Assembly: GCF_001886855.1 (NCBI RefSeq)
Contig: NZ_CP013197.1
Span: forward strand, 186,001 to 250,000
Reading direction: 5' to 3'
Source of the DNA: Spiroplasma citri
Lineage (GTDB): Bacteria > Bacillota_I > Bacilli_A > Mycoplasmatales > Mycoplasmataceae
Length of the DNA: 64,000 bases
Positions within the stretch are counted from its first letter, which is position 1. Each line of letters opens with the position of its first letter. Shown here piece by piece: positions 35,762-47,298 of the stretch. The notes beneath the pieces are model-generated. The model did no database searches and was not told the DNA's origin. It worked only from the letters and a program-made list of their open reading frames with translations. A program made the translations under genes and the position numbers.

Positions 35762-36340
35762 ATGAATAAAGCAAAAAAAGCAGAAATTTGAAAGGTCCAC
35801 CGAGAATTTCCTTATCTTGAGATTAGCAATATGGGACGTGTTCGTAATATTGTAACAAAGAAAATTAAGGAATTAAAGAAACCCAAAAACACTAATTATT
35901 ATTTAATTCGTCGTCGTGAAGACGGAAAAACAAAAACAAGACCATTACATAAATTGGTTGTTGAATTGTTTATTGGTTCAGTTCCACCAAATATGACAAT
36001 TGATCATATTAATGGTAACCCACGTGATAATAGAGCAGAAAATTTAGAAATTGTTTCAAAACGAGAAAATACAATTCGACAAATTAGGATGTGATCACAT
36101 CCGCATAGTTTTTATAATCGTGATTTAGTGGAAGCACATAGTGAGAAACGATGAATGTATCGTGGTGAACTATATAATTGAATTGAAATTTTAAAACTAT
36201 TACATGCTAAAGGAATTATTTACTATCAAGTTAAATGAAAAGGAAGTAGTAAAGGACGCATTGGTCAATTACCAAATGGTGAAACAATTATGCGTGTCAA
36301 AAATATTGATTCTAATAATGATGATGATGATGATTTTTAA
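35762..36340 (+). CDS. HNH endonuclease of homing type
   Basis: A 192-aa protein. The N-terminus has a NUMOD4-like segment (IW..V..FP.LEISNMGRVRN), and the core is an HNH motif: HKLV..LF, DHINGNPRDNRAENLE, then a conserved N near residue 88. A C-terminal DNA-binding region ends in an Asp-rich tail. Such nucleases are usually carried by phages or introns. Here it stands alone between mpg and pncA, 9 bases after mpg, with no intron visible. Seven TGA-Trp codons are consistent with long residence or with transfer from another mollicute. Confidence 0.8.
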
Positions 36341-36377
36341 AAAAACTATTATGTTGTTCATTCATAATAGTTTTTTT
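36339..36377. terminator. Bidirectional terminator, HNH gene and pncA
   Basis: A long stem (about 15 bp, 36339-36353 with 36363-36377) with A- and T-runs on both sides. It lies between the convergent HNH endonuclease and pncA genes and overlaps the pncA stop codon. Confidence 0.85.
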
Positions 36378-36879
36378 AAAAAACAACTTGTGATTTAAGC
36401 CCAATACTAGCTGTTAAGTCAACAGTACCATGATAGTTTAATTTAATAGCATCAACAAGCGTTGCTGAAACACAAACATCTAAAGCAACACCAACAATGA
36501 CTAAGTTGGTAACCTTGTGTTCTTGAAGAAATTCATGTAATCCATTTGAAGTTTGATTATCACTAAAAAAACCACTGTAACTATCAGCATCTTGTTGTGT
36601 TCCTTTTAAAATAATATGATCAAATTGCGTTGTAGTTAATTTATAAAACTCACTGCCAAAGGTATTTGCAATACAATGTGGACCTCATTTGGCAAATGAG
36701 CAATGATTATTAGGATGAAAATCTTTTGTTGCAATAACTAAATCATCATTATTCTGAAATTCAGCAATTAAAGCAACAATTTTTTCATATAGTTTTTCTG
36801 CTCCTGGAACATATAATGCTCCATTAGGGTCAACAAAATCATTTTGATAATCAACGACAATTAAAGCTTTTTTATTCAT
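36376..36879 (-). CDS. pncA: Nicotinamidase / isochorismatase-family hydrolase
   Basis: A 167-aa cysteine hydrolase. VVDYQNDF holds the catalytic Asp near residue 10, a TKDFHPNNHCSF stretch the metal-site residues near 52-60, WGPHC follows, and GVALDVCVSAT the nucleophile Cys near residue 130. It most likely deamidates nicotinamide to nicotinate in NAD salvage. It is the only clear host minus-strand gene here apart from the rhodanese-like gene. GGAGT precedes ATG 36879. Confidence 0.85.
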
Positions 36880-36972
36880 TTTATACTCCTTTTAATTATT
36901 TCTTAACTATTTATATATTACCAAATATATTGTTATAATGTTAAAAGCAATTAAAAGTTATGGGGGATATCG
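36880..36972. promoter_or_regulatory. Divergent promoter region, pncA and rsmG
   Basis: The 93-bp gap between divergent pncA and rsmG holds TATAAT at 36934-36939 for rsmG and AT-rich TATATA/TAATAT hexamers readable on the minus strand for pncA. No operator-like symmetry stands out. Confidence 0.5.
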
Positions 36973-37671
36973 ATGATTAAATTAATTAAAACAGCTTTAC
37001 CAGCATTACAAATTACACCTGAACAAGAAAAACAGTTACAAGTATATTATCAATATTTAATTGAACAAAACCAAATTATGAATTTAACCACAATTATTAA
37101 GGAAGAAGAGGTTTATCTTAAACATTTTCTTGATTCAGGATTATTATTAAAAGAATTCTCATTTTCTAAGGAGATGACAGTTAGTGATGTTGGTAGTGGG
37201 GCTGGTTTTCCAGGGCTTGTTTTAAAAATTCTTTGTCCAACAATTAAATTAACAATTATTGAATCGTTAGAAAAACGATGTTTATTTTTACAACGATTAG
37301 TGCTGAAGTTACAGTTAAAAGGTGTTGAAATTATTCATGCTCGAGCAGAAGAATATAGTTGAGCGCATTCTGAATCTTTTGATATTGTTGTTTCTCGTGC
37401 TGTTGCTAATTTAGGTATGCTATTAGAATTGGTAGTGCGAATGGTTAAAACATCAGCAATGATTATTTGTTATAAAGGACCAAATGTTAATGCTGAATTG
37501 CAGGCAGCGCAAAAAACTTTATCTGTTTTGAATTTAAAATTAGAAAAAATTCAACATGAAACAATTTTACAACTTGGTGAACGGAACATATGTTATTTTA
37601 TTAAGACAAGACCAACTGTAGAACCGTACCCACGTCGGTTTAATCAAATAAAAAAATTTCCAATTGGATAA
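36973..37671 (+). CDS. rsmG: 16S rRNA (guanine-527-N7)-methyltransferase
   Basis: RsmG (GidB), 232 aa. The NLTTIIKEEE.YLKHFLDS segment and the SAM-binding DVGSGAGFPGL motif near residue 74 are diagnostic, followed by VSRAVANL near residue 141. One TGA-Trp at 37360. It is followed by parA-parB, as in the Bacillus rsmG-soj-spo0J neighbourhood. Confidence 0.94.
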
Positions 37672-37730
37672 AGTGTTATATAATAATAATGTATAAAATT
37701 ATAAGATGCAACGGAACAGAAAGGACAATT

Positions 37731-38501
37731 ATGGGAAAAATTATTGCAATCACAAACCAAAAAGGTGGCGTTGGTAAAACAACAACTTCGATTAACTTAG
37801 CGGCCGGATTGGCACGTACTGGACGAAAAATTTTATTAGTTGATATTGATCCCCAAGGAAATGCAACAACGGGGACAGGGGCTAATAAAGAAGAAATTCA
37901 TGAAAGTATGTATGATGTTTTAGTTGGACAAATCCCATTAAAAAATATTATTATTTCAGACATTATAACTAATGTTGATTTAGCACCAGCAACCATTTCA
38001 TTAGCGGGGGCAGATATTTATTTGATGGAAAGAACAGAAGATAACCAAAGCATTTTATTAGAGCGGATTAAACCGGTTCGTGATAAATATGATTTTATTT
38101 TAATTGATTGTCCTCCTTCTTTAGGATTGATTAATCGAAATGCACTAGCTTGTGCTGATTCTGTTTTAATTCCAATTCAAGCAGAGTATTATCCGTTAGA
38201 AGGTTTAGCACAGTTATTAACAACAATTCATTTTGTTCAAAAAATGTTTAATGAAAGTTTAACAATTGAAGGAATTGTTTTAACAATGTTTGATTCAAGA
38301 ACAAAATTATCATTTGAAGTGATGACGGAAGTTAAAAAATATTTTAATGAAAAAGTTTATCGAACACATATTCCAAGAAATGTTAAAATTAGTGAATCAC
38401 CATCACATGGTTTAAGTATTTTTGAATATGATAAAGGTGGTGCAGGTGCAGTTGCGTATGAAGAATTAGCGAGAGAGGTGTTGGCAAACAATGGCGAGTA
38501 A
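37731..38501 (+). CDS. parA: Chromosome partitioning ATPase ParA/Soj
   Basis: A 256-aa deviant-Walker ATPase: KGGVGKTT at residues 11-18, DIDPQGN near residue 42, DCPPSLG near residue 125. ATG 37731 is preferred over the upstream in-frame ATG 37689 because AGAAAGGA lies just before it and the protein then begins like other Soj proteins (MGKIIAITNQKGG). Acts with ParB in origin segregation and control of DnaA. Overlaps parB by 11 bases. Confidence 0.94.
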   Translation: MGKIIAITNQKGGVGKTTTSINLAAGLARTGRKILLVDIDPQGNATTGTGANKEEIHESMYDVLVGQIPLKNIIISDIITNVDLAPATISLAGADIYLMERTEDNQSILLERIKPVRDKYDFILIDCPPSLGLINRNALACADSVLIPIQAEYYPLEGLAQLLTTIHFVQKMFNESLTIEGIVLTMFDSRTKLSFEVMTEVKKYFNEKVYRTHIPRNVKISESPSHGLSIFEYDKGGAGAVAYEELAREVLANNGE

Positions 38502-39387
38502 TACTAAAAGTCGACTAAGTTCAAAAGGGTTAGATAAAATTTTTGGTGAAGGAATCAACGAAGTAATTAAAGGGATTGAAAGTAATGATGCTTTAAAAGA
38601 AACAGCAAATGAAATTGCATTAGCGGAAATTTTTCCTAATCCGCATCAACCCCGCAAAAATTTTAACGAAGAAGAGTTAACAGAATTAGCACAGTCAATT
38701 AAAGAATATGGTTTAATTCAACCTATTATTGTGAAAAAAACTAATAATGGTTATTATTTAGTTGCCGGAGAACGTCGTAGTCGTGCCGCAAAATTAGCCG
38801 GATTAACAACGATTCCAGCAATTGTAGCTGATTTTAATGATCAGCAAATGAAAGAAGTTGCTTTAATTGAAAATATTCAACGAGTTGATTTAAATTCAAT
38901 TGAAGAAGCTAATGCTTATAAAGAATTGATTGAATTATTACGTTTAACACAAGAAGAATTAGCACAACGAATTGGAAAATCACGTAGTCATGTCACAAAT
39001 ACAATGCGATTATTAAATTTACCAACTGAAGTGCAAACCTTGTTATTAGAAAATAAAGTAACAATGGGCCAAGTTAAACCATTAATTAGTTTAAATGTTG
39101 ACAAAAATGAATTTAAAAACATTATTAATAAGATTATTAATTTAAATTTAAATGCGCGTCAGGTTGAAGAATTAGTAAAAGAATACAATCCAAAAATAAC
39201 GAAACCATTGATTGAACATTCAGAGAAGGATTCGTCAAAAAGAGCTGTTAATGAATTTTTGGAAAATAAAATAATGCGAAGATTAGGAACTAAAGTAGTC
39301 ATTGATACTGATAAAATTCTTATCAAGTATACTGGAATTAAAGATTTAAACCGTATTTTAGAATTATTAGGTTTAATTGACGATTAA
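38491..39387 (+). CDS. parB: Chromosome partitioning protein ParB/Spo0J
   Basis: A 298-aa ParB: the N-terminal CTPase domain with NPHQPR (residues 50-55) and the GERR.RA.K.AG motif near residue 93, a helix-turn-helix (TQEELAQRIGKSRSHVTN) near residue 150, and a C-terminal dimerisation domain. It starts within parA. I looked for the 16-bp parS consensus nearby and did not see one. Confidence 0.93.
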   Translation: MASNTKSRLSSKGLDKIFGEGINEVIKGIESNDALKETANEIALAEIFPNPHQPRKNFNEEELTELAQSIKEYGLIQPIIVKKTNNGYYLVAGERRSRAAKLAGLTTIPAIVADFNDQQMKEVALIENIQRVDLNSIEEANAYKELIELLRLTQEELAQRIGKSRSHVTNTMRLLNLPTEVQTLLLENKVTMGQVKPLISLNVDKNEFKNIINKIINLNLNARQVEELVKEYNPKITKPLIEHSEKDSSKRAVNEFLENKIMRRLGTKVVIDTDKILIKYTGIKDLNRILELLGLIDD

Positions 39388-39408
39388 TTAATAGTAAGGA
39401 AGAACATA

Positions 39409-40509
39409 ATGGCATTAAAAATGGGAATAGTTGGCTTACCAAACGTTGGTAAATCCACTTTATTTAACTCAATTACAAATTCACAAGTTGAAGCGGCTAA
39501 TTATCCATTTGCAACAATTAATCCAAATGTTGGAACAGTGGCCGTTCCTGATGAACGAATGGATACTTTAATTGCCCTTTGTGCTCCCGATAAGGCAATT
39601 CATAGTACTTTTGAATTTTATGATATTGCAGGATTAATTGCGGGAGCTAGCAAAGGCGAAGGTTTAGGAAATGCTTTTTTGCAAAATATTCGAGAAACTG
39701 ATGCAATTTCTATGGTTATCCGTTGTTTTGATAATAAAGATATTACCCACGTTGAAGGAACAATTGATCCAATTCGTGATATTGAAATTATTAATTTAGA
39801 ATTAATTATTTCTGACCAAGAACAAATTAAAAAACGAATTGATAAAATTGGTAAAAAAGCACAAACTTTTAAACAAAAAGAAGATGTTTTTGAATATGAA
39901 TTGTTATTAAAGTTAGGGACAGCATTAGAAGAAAATAAATTATTAAAAGATTTAACATTATCAGATGATGAACTAAGAGTAGTAAAAAATTTTAATTTAT
40001 TAACAATTAAACCTTTTATTTATGTTGCGAATGTTGCAGAAAGTGATTTAAATCAACCAGATAATTTTTATGTTAAAACAGTTAAAGAATATGCTCAACA
40101 AAAAGAAATTGAAGTAGTTGTTATTTGTGCTAAAACTGAAGAAGAATTATCAGCATTAGAACCAGATGATCGGAAGTTATTAATGACTGATTATGGTATT
40201 AAAGAAGCCGGTTTAAGCCAATTAATTAAAAAATCTTATGCTTTATTAGGCCTCCAAACATTTTTTACTGCTGGCAAGCAAGAAGTACGAGCATGAACTT
40301 TTAAAAAAGGAGCTACAGCGCCAATGTGTGCAGGAATTATTCATTCTGATTTTGAGCGCGGTTTTATTCGGGCAGAAGTTTATTCATATGATGATTTAGT
40401 TAAATATGGTAGTGAAAAATCTGTCAAAGAAAATGGACGTTTACGAAGCGAAGGAAAAACTTATGTTATGCAAGATGGTGATATATGTTTTTTTAAATTT
40501 AATGTCTAA
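39409..40509 (+). CDS. ychF: Redox-regulated ATPase YchF
   Basis: An Obg-family P-loop NTPase of 366 aa. G1 GLPNVGKST at residues 9-17, [14 protein letters not shown] near residue 75, an N-x-x-E type G4 (NVAE) that favours ATP over GTP, and a C-terminal TGS-like domain ending in [13 protein letters not shown]. One TGA-Trp at 40294. Ribosome-associated; exact role unsettled. Confidence 0.93.
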
Positions 40510-40516
40510 GGAAAAA

Positions 40517-40975
40517 ATGCGAGTTGGCAATAGCTATGATTTACATAATTTAAAAATGGGAACAGGTTTTTATTTGGGGGGAATTCTTATTCCATGCCAA
40601 TACCAAGTTGAAGCTGTTTCTGATGGTGATATTTTGTTGCATACAATTAGTGAAGCAATTATTGGAGCCTTAGGATTGGGTGATTTAGGTGAATGATTTG
40701 ATGAAACAAATAAAAAAATTAATTCACAGTTAATTTTAAAAAAAGCATTAACATTAATGGCTGAGCAGAATTATCAAATTAGTAATATTGATACAACAAT
40801 TATTATTGATGAACCACGTTTACAAAAACATAAAAAAGCAATTAAAACTAATTTACAAAAATTATTACAAATTTCAGCTGAAAAAATTAATTTAAAAGCA
40901 ACAACTACTGAACAAAATTTTCCAAATATTATTCAAAGTTATACAACATTATTACTATTAAAAGAAAATGATTAG
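40517..40975 (+). CDS. ispF: 2-C-methyl-D-erythritol 2,4-cyclodiphosphate synthase
   Basis: IspF of the MEP isoprenoid pathway, 152 aa. The metal-binding D-x-H (DLH) near residue 8, SDGDILLHTI near residue 38, GALGLGDLG, DTTII and LKATTTE motifs are in order. ATG 40517 gives the usual RVG..YD.H start, with AAGG before it; an in-frame ATG 40502 overlaps ychF. One TGA-Trp. Its presence means that isoprenoids (undecaprenol or tRNA prenyl groups) are made by the MEP route. Confidence 0.88.
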
Positions 40976-41001
40976 GTAAAAGGTTAGAATAGGGGATTAA
41001 A

Positions 41002-42450
41002 ATGAAGCAAAAAGTTAGATTACGTTATGCGCCAAGTCCAACGGGATTTTTACATATTGGTAATACAAGAACGGCATTATTTAATTATTTATTTGCAAAA
41101 CATTATGATGGTGTTTTTGTTCTACGAATTGAAGATACAGATATTGAACGAAATGTGGAAGGAGCAATTGCATCACAATTAGATAATTTACGTTGATTAG
41201 GGATTGAACCAGATGAAACAATTGATCGCCCAGGAGCTTATGGGCCATATCGACAATTAGAACGATTAGAGCTTTATCAGAAATATGCACAAAAATTATT
41301 AACAACAAAAAAAGCATATTATTGTTTTTGTACTGCAGCTGAACTTGACAAAGATCGTGAAGCACAATTGGTAAAAGGATATTCTTCACCACGTTATAAT
41401 CGCAAGTGTTGACAATTAACTTCCGAACAAATTGCTGAAAAATTAGCGAAACAAATTCCGTATAATTTACGTTTTTTTGTTCCAGATGAAGCAAGTTATG
41501 ATTTTAATGATTTAGTCCGCGGATCTGTTCATTTTGAAGGAAAAGATCTTGGTGATTGAGTCATTTTAAAATCAAATGGGATTCCAACTTATAACTTTGC
41601 GGTAGTCATTGATGATATGTTAATGGAAATTAGTCATGTTGTGCGGGGAGAAGAACATATTTCGAATACGCCAAAACAATTAATGATTTACGAAGCATTT
41701 AATGCGACCCCCCCCGTTTTTGCTCATTTAACCTTAATTGTTAATGAACAACATAAAAAGTTGTCAAAACGAGATAGTCATTTAATGCAATTTATTAGTC
41801 AATATCGAACATTAGGATATTTACCAACAGCATTTTTTAATTTTATTAGTTTATTAGGATGATCCCCCCCGGGTACTGTTGAAATTTTTAGTCATGATGA
41901 GTTAATTAAAATTTTTGATGAAACACGATTTAGTAAATCACCAAGTATGTTTGATGTTAAAAAATTAACTTGAATGAATAATTATTATCTTAAACAAATG
42001 TGTGATGAGGATTATCTAACTTTTGTCCGACCTTTTTTAGCAGCGGGCTATGATTTAACAAAAAAAACAACCGAATGAGTAAATATGTTATTATTAATTT
42101 ATAAAAAAGAACTCCAATATGGGGCAGAAATTGTAGCATTAACAAAACCATTTTTTGAACCAACAACAAAATTATCAGCAACAACGCAAGCAGTGCTAAC
42201 AGAATTAAGTGGTTATGAAGAAATGATAACATCTTTTAAAACAGCGTTAAGTCAATTGCCAGTTTGAGATGAACCAAATATTAAGCAATTAATTAGTAAA
42301 ATGGGGGAACAATATCTTATGAAAGGAAAGAATTTATTTATGCCAATTCGAATTTTCACTTCTCATCAGGAACATGGACCAGAACTAGCAAAGGTTATTT
42401 ATTTATTAGGGAAAGAACAAGTAATTAGTAATATTACTAAATTGCAATAA
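41002..42450 (+). CDS. gltX: Glutamyl-tRNA synthetase
   Basis: Class I synthetase, 482 aa. HIGH variant [12 protein letters not shown] near residue 20 and [12 protein letters not shown] (KMSKS loop) near residue 254. Many Trp codons are TGA, including one directly before a C7 tract at 41864, where the frame is intact. Whether it also charges tRNA-Gln depends on GatCAB, which is not in this window. Confidence 0.95.
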
Positions 42451-42457
42451 CGAAAAA

Positions 42458-43690
42458 ATGAAATTACCACTAACAATCCGAGATAGTGTTCATGGCGATA
42501 TTGAAATTAATGAAGAAATTACTGTAAAATTAATTAACACTCCAGAATTCCAACGCTTGGATCGCATTAGCCAATTAGCAGGGGGGCAATTTGTTTTTCC
42601 AAGTGCTTCTCATACGCGTTTTTCACATTGTATTGGTGTTTATTATTTAGTTAGTAAAATGTTAGAAACAACAAGTTTTCAAGAAATGTATAGTAAGCAT
42701 GAACAATTATTGGTTAAATTAGCAGGATTACTGCATGATGTTGGACATGGACCATTTTCCCATACATTTGAAATTACTAATCAAGTAACAAAACAAAATA
42801 TTAGTCATGAAAATTATTCGTCTTTATTAATTAAAGATCCAACAACAAATATTAATAAAATTTTAGCGGCCGAATTTAGTACAGACGAAATTAATGAATT
42901 ATGTATGATGATTGAAGGCAAACATCCTGATGGAGTTTTATCATCGTTAGTTTCATCTCAATTAGATGCTGACCGAATGGATTATTTATTACGTGATGGG
43001 CAAACGAGTGGCGTAGGATATAGCCATGTTGATACACAGTGAATTATTCGGCATTTGTTTATTAAAGATAAAAAGATTGTTTTTCCGTTAAAAGTACAAT
43101 ATGCAATTGAATCATTTTTAATTGGTCGTTATCATATGTATAAGCAGGTTTATTTACATTCATTAAGCATTGGATTTGACTTAACTTTCCAAATGATGTT
43201 TAAACGATTGTATGATTTATATCACAACAAGTATCAGTTTAAAAATAAAGCAATTATTATTTTATTAACCCCGGTGTTGGAAGGAAAAATGATGAGTCCG
43301 AACCAGTATTGTACGTTAGATGATTATACATTATTTACCTATTTAAAAATGTTAGAAAGTGAAAATGATGAGATTTTAGTTACATTAATTAAAATGTTAA
43401 CGATGCGGAATTTTCTTCAAAAAATAAACCCAGAAAAAAAAAATTTCGAAGAAATTAAAAATAATTTGATAAAAAAATATAAAAACCATTATAATTATTT
43501 TATGGTTGAATACAACCTAAAACCAGTTAAATTATATGATAGTGATACTAAACCAATTTATATTGATACACCAAAAGGAATTAAATGTATTATGGAAGTT
43601 TCAGAAGTCTTAGCGTTTAAAAATAATAGTAAAAAAACAGCAACAACAATTTGGTTTTCAATTGGGGAAAAATATGAGAATGATTGATAA
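42458..43690 (+). CDS. HD-domain phosphohydrolase
   Basis: A 410-aa protein of the dGTPase/SAMHD1-like HD superfamily (YwfO/YdhJ type). H..RF.H..G near residue 50, the HD doublet LLHDVGHGPFSHTFE near residue 92, and SSQLDADRMDYLLRD near residue 167 supply the metal-binding residues. Read through two TGA-Trp codons, it stops at TAA 43688-43690. Substrate unknown; dNTP hydrolysis is possible. It starts 7 bases after gltX. Confidence 0.85.
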
Positions 43691-43705
43691 GAAAGGTTTA
43701 AATTA

Positions 43706-44248
43706 ATGAACGATAATGTAGAATTGTTAGAATTAGTGTATTCATATTTAAAAAAGAAAAAAAATAGTGATACTTTTGAAAATATTTGAAATGATATTGC
43801 ATCAAAAAGTGATGTGACAGTTCACGGAGCCAGCAAAGAAGATGTTATTGCGGAATTATATACTGATTTGGTGTTAGATAACCGTTTTGTTTTGACAAGT
43901 GAAGGTATGTGAGGATTACGTGAATTCTTAAAATATGATGAAATTAAAAAACAATATGATTATACTGATCAGTTTGAAACAACAGAAGAATTTGAAGATA
44001 TTGATTTAGATGATGAAGACGAAGATGAAAATGAAGAAGAAGCATTAATTGGTACTCTTGATTTTGATGATACATTAGATGATGATGATAACGAGGAAGA
44101 TGATTTTGTTGAAATAGGAGCTGATGACGATTTAATTGAAAATGATTATTCTATTGATGATGACGACGAAACAGTAGCAGCTAAATTGGGTATTACAGAA
44201 GAAATTGACTGAAAAGCTCTTGAAAAAGAAATGGAAGAAAATAATTAA
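43706..44248 (+). CDS. rpoE: RNA polymerase delta subunit
   Basis: A 180-aa protein. The N-terminal HARE-HTH domain (about residues 1-85, including the VHGASKEDVIAELYTDLVLDNRF segment) is followed by a long Asp/Glu-rich tail, the delta-subunit layout. It increases transcriptional specificity and RNA polymerase recycling in Firmicutes. Position directly upstream of pyrG is as in Bacillus. Ends with a short ordered motif (DWKALEKEMEE). Confidence 0.9.
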
Positions 44249-44255
44249 TACCAAG

Positions 44256-44307
44256 ATTAAAGAGTTTTAGAAGTGACAACCCTGTTAATTTCTAAGCTCT
44301 TTTTAAT
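44256..44307 (+). terminator. Terminator or attenuator between rpoE and pyrG
   Basis: Nested stems AAAGAG/CTCTTT (44259-44264 with 44297-44302) and TTAGAA/TTCTAA (44267-44272 with 44290-44295) around a loop of about 17 bases, followed by a short T-run and 26 bases later by the pyrG start. In Bacillus the pyrG leader is attenuated by CTP; no initial G-run for that mechanism is visible here, so this is probably a plain terminator. Confidence 0.6.
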
Positions 44308-44332
44308 TTGAGGATGAAAGGATGATAAAACA

Positions 44333-45928
44333 ATGGCAAAATATATTTTTGTAACTGGTGGAGTTGTTAGTGGTTTAGGGAAAGGGATTACAGCTTCTTC
44401 AATTGGTGTTTTATTAAAAGCAAGTGGGTTAAATGTTTTTATGCAAAAATTTGATCCATATTTAAATGTTGATCCTGGAACAATGAGCCCTTATCAACAT
44501 GGTGAAGTTTTTGTAACAACAGATGGTGCAGAAACAGATTTAGATTTAGGACATTATGAACGTTTTATTGATGAAAATTTAACTAAAGAATCAAATATTA
44601 CTTCAGGACGAATATATAAAAATGTAATTGAAAAAGAACGTCGTGGCGAATATGATGGTGGAACAGTTCAAGTTGTTCCACATGTTACAAATGAAATTAA
44701 AAAGAAAGTTTATCATGCTGCATCAACTTCAAAAGCAGATATTATTATTACTGAAATTGGGGGGACAGTTGGAGATATTGAATCGTTACCTTTTATTGAA
44801 GCAATTCGTCAAGTTCGAATGGAACAAGGACGAGAAAATGTTATTTATATGCATGTTTCCTTAGTTCCATATATTGCAGCATCAAAAGAATCAAAGACAA
44901 AGCCAACCCAACATTCAGTCCGAGAACTATTATCACTGGGGATTCAACCAGATATTGTTGTTGCCCGCACTGAACAAGCTCTAGATGATAACGTCCTTGA
45001 AAAAATTGCTCTATTTTGTAATATCGAAAAAAGTAATGTTTTAGTAGCTACTGATGTTGCTAGTATTTATGAAGTACCATTAAAAATGTATGAACAAAAT
45101 GCTCAAATAGTAATTAGTAAGTTATTAAATTTAAAAATCACTAAAACTGATATGTCAGAATGAAAACGGTTTGTTGAAAAAATTAATCAGTCTCAACAAG
45201 TAATTGAAATTAAATTAGTTGGAAAATATATTGAACTTCCAGATGCTTATTTATCAGTTAGTGAATCGTTGCGAATTGCTGGATATGAAAATAAGGTTAA
45301 AATTAAAATTGATTGAATTAAAGCAGAAGATGTTAATAAAAAAAATTATCAACAATTATTAAAAAATGCCAAAGGCATTTTAGTTCCTGGTGGCTTTGAT
45401 GAACGTGGTTTTGAAGGGAAAATTTTAGCATGCCAATTTGCTCGTGAAAATAACATTCCGTTTTTTGGAATTTGTTTTGGAATGCAAGCAGCTGTAATTG
45501 AATTTGCCCGTAATGTTTGTCATATTCAAGATGCTAATTCTTCAGAATTAACAGAAACAAAAAATGCAATTATTGACATTATTCGTGGAAAAGATAAAAC
45601 TGATGCTTTAGGAGGAACATTACGCTTAGGTAATTATAAAACAACTTTTGTTCCAAACACATTAGCCCATAAATTATATGGCAAAAATGAGGCTTTAGAA
45701 CGTCATCGTCATCGCTATGAAGTTAATAATGATTATCGTGAACAATTAGCGCAAGCAGGGCTAGTATTTAGTGGCCTTTATGTTGAGAAAAACTTAGTAG
45801 AAGTCATTGAAATCCCCAAATACCCTTTTTACCTTGCTGCTCAATATCATCCCGAATTTACTTCTCGCCCAAATAAACCGAATCCATTATTTAATGGTTT
45901 TGTGCAAGCAGTAATTAAAAATAAATAA
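44333..45928 (+). CDS. pyrG: CTP synthase
   Basis: Amidates UTP to CTP. The 531-aa protein has the N-terminal synthetase domain ([16 protein letters not shown], residues 3-18) and a C-terminal class I glutamine amidotransferase domain, with the nucleophile Cys in FFGICFGMQ near residue 380 and a YHPEF His-Glu pair near residue 505. Two TGA-Trp. AGGATG..AAGGATG precede ATG 44333. Confidence 0.97.
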
Positions 45929-45996
45929 AATGAAAAATTTAAAAAAATAGGCAGATTTATATTAAGATTAAACCGTAGAAAGGTTGGGAATAAGTT

Positions 45997-47298
45997 ATGA
46001 GTGGTACAAATTATCGAACATTAGCAATTGTTGGGAGCCAGTGAGGTGATGAAGGAAAGGGCAAAATTACCGATTATTTTGCTCAACAAGCAGATCTTAT
46101 TGTTCGTTGAGCTGGTGGTGATAATGCTGGACATACAATTGTCATTAAAGGAACAAAATATAAGTTAAGTATTGTTCCTTCTGGTGTTTTTAATAAAAAA
46201 TCAATGAATGTAATTGGGAATGGTTGCGTTGTTAATTTACGTAAATTAGTTAGTGAAATTAGTTATTTACAAGAACATGGTTTTGATTGTAAAAATTTAC
46301 GAATTAGTGATCGTGTCCATTTAATTTTTCCATATCATATGAAAATTGATGAGTTGCAAGAAGAGTATCGTCAAAAAGACTCAATTGGAACAACAAAAAA
46401 AGGAATTGGCCCTTGTTATCAAGATAAAGCCGAACGAATTGGCATTAGACTAGGTGATTTGTTTGATGAAAAAGGATTTTTACAAAAATTAGAAAATAAT
46501 TTAAAATTTAAAAATGAAGTTTTAACAAAAGTTTTTAATAGTAAAGGATTTGACCCAAAATTAATTTGAAAAGAATATTTGGCATTATTTCAACAAATTA
46601 AATCTTTAGTAACTGATACTTCAATTTTAGTTGATAATGCAATTCATAATCATCAAAAGGTTTTATTTGAAGGAGCACAAGGTGTAATGTTAGACTTAGA
46701 TCACGGTACTTATCCTTTTGTTACTTCATCAAATCCAACAGCATCTTCAATTCCTGTTGGTGTTGGGATTGCACCTCGTTATATTAACAATGTTTTAGGA
46801 ATCGTTAAAGCATATAATACCCGTGTTGGGACAGGACCATTTCCATCCGAAATTTTTGGGGAAGTTGAAACGTATATTCGTGAAGCAGGACATGAATATG
46901 GAACTGTATCTGGGCGAGCACGACGAATTGGGTGATTTGATGGTATTTTAATGAAACATTCACTGCGAATTAGTGGTTATACTAGTATGGCAATTATGTT
47001 ATTAGATGTTTTAACTACTATTAAGGAATTAAAAATTTGTGTTGGATATGAATATCAGGGGCAACAAATTGATTATGTTCCAAGTACAATTAAAGAATAT
47101 GAGATGTGTAAACCAATTTTAATAACAATGCCGGGATGAGATGAAGACATTAGTAATGTTACAACATTTGAAGGTTTACCACATAATGCCCAACAATATT
47201 TAATGAAATTAGAAGAAATTGTTGGTGTTCCAATTAGTTTATTTTCTGTTGGTCCTGATCGTGAACAAACTATTTTAATGAATAAGGAGATTTTTTAA
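45997..47298 (+). CDS. purA: Adenylosuccinate synthetase
   Basis: Converts IMP to adenylosuccinate in AMP synthesis. 433 aa with the N-terminal [15 protein letters not shown]-loop (Trp by TGA), a GGDNAGHT segment near residue 44, and [12 protein letters not shown] near residue 132. AGAAAGGTTGGG lies before ATG 45997. It overlaps purB by one base (TAATG). Confidence 0.96.

Noticed and set aside
38491-39387. parS site near parAB
   Set aside because: I did not see the 16-bp consensus in or near the genes by eye.
41081-41494. Minus-strand ORF of 137 codons inside gltX
   Set aside because: Antisense of gltX; hydrophobic Leu-rich composition arises from AT-rich coding sequence.
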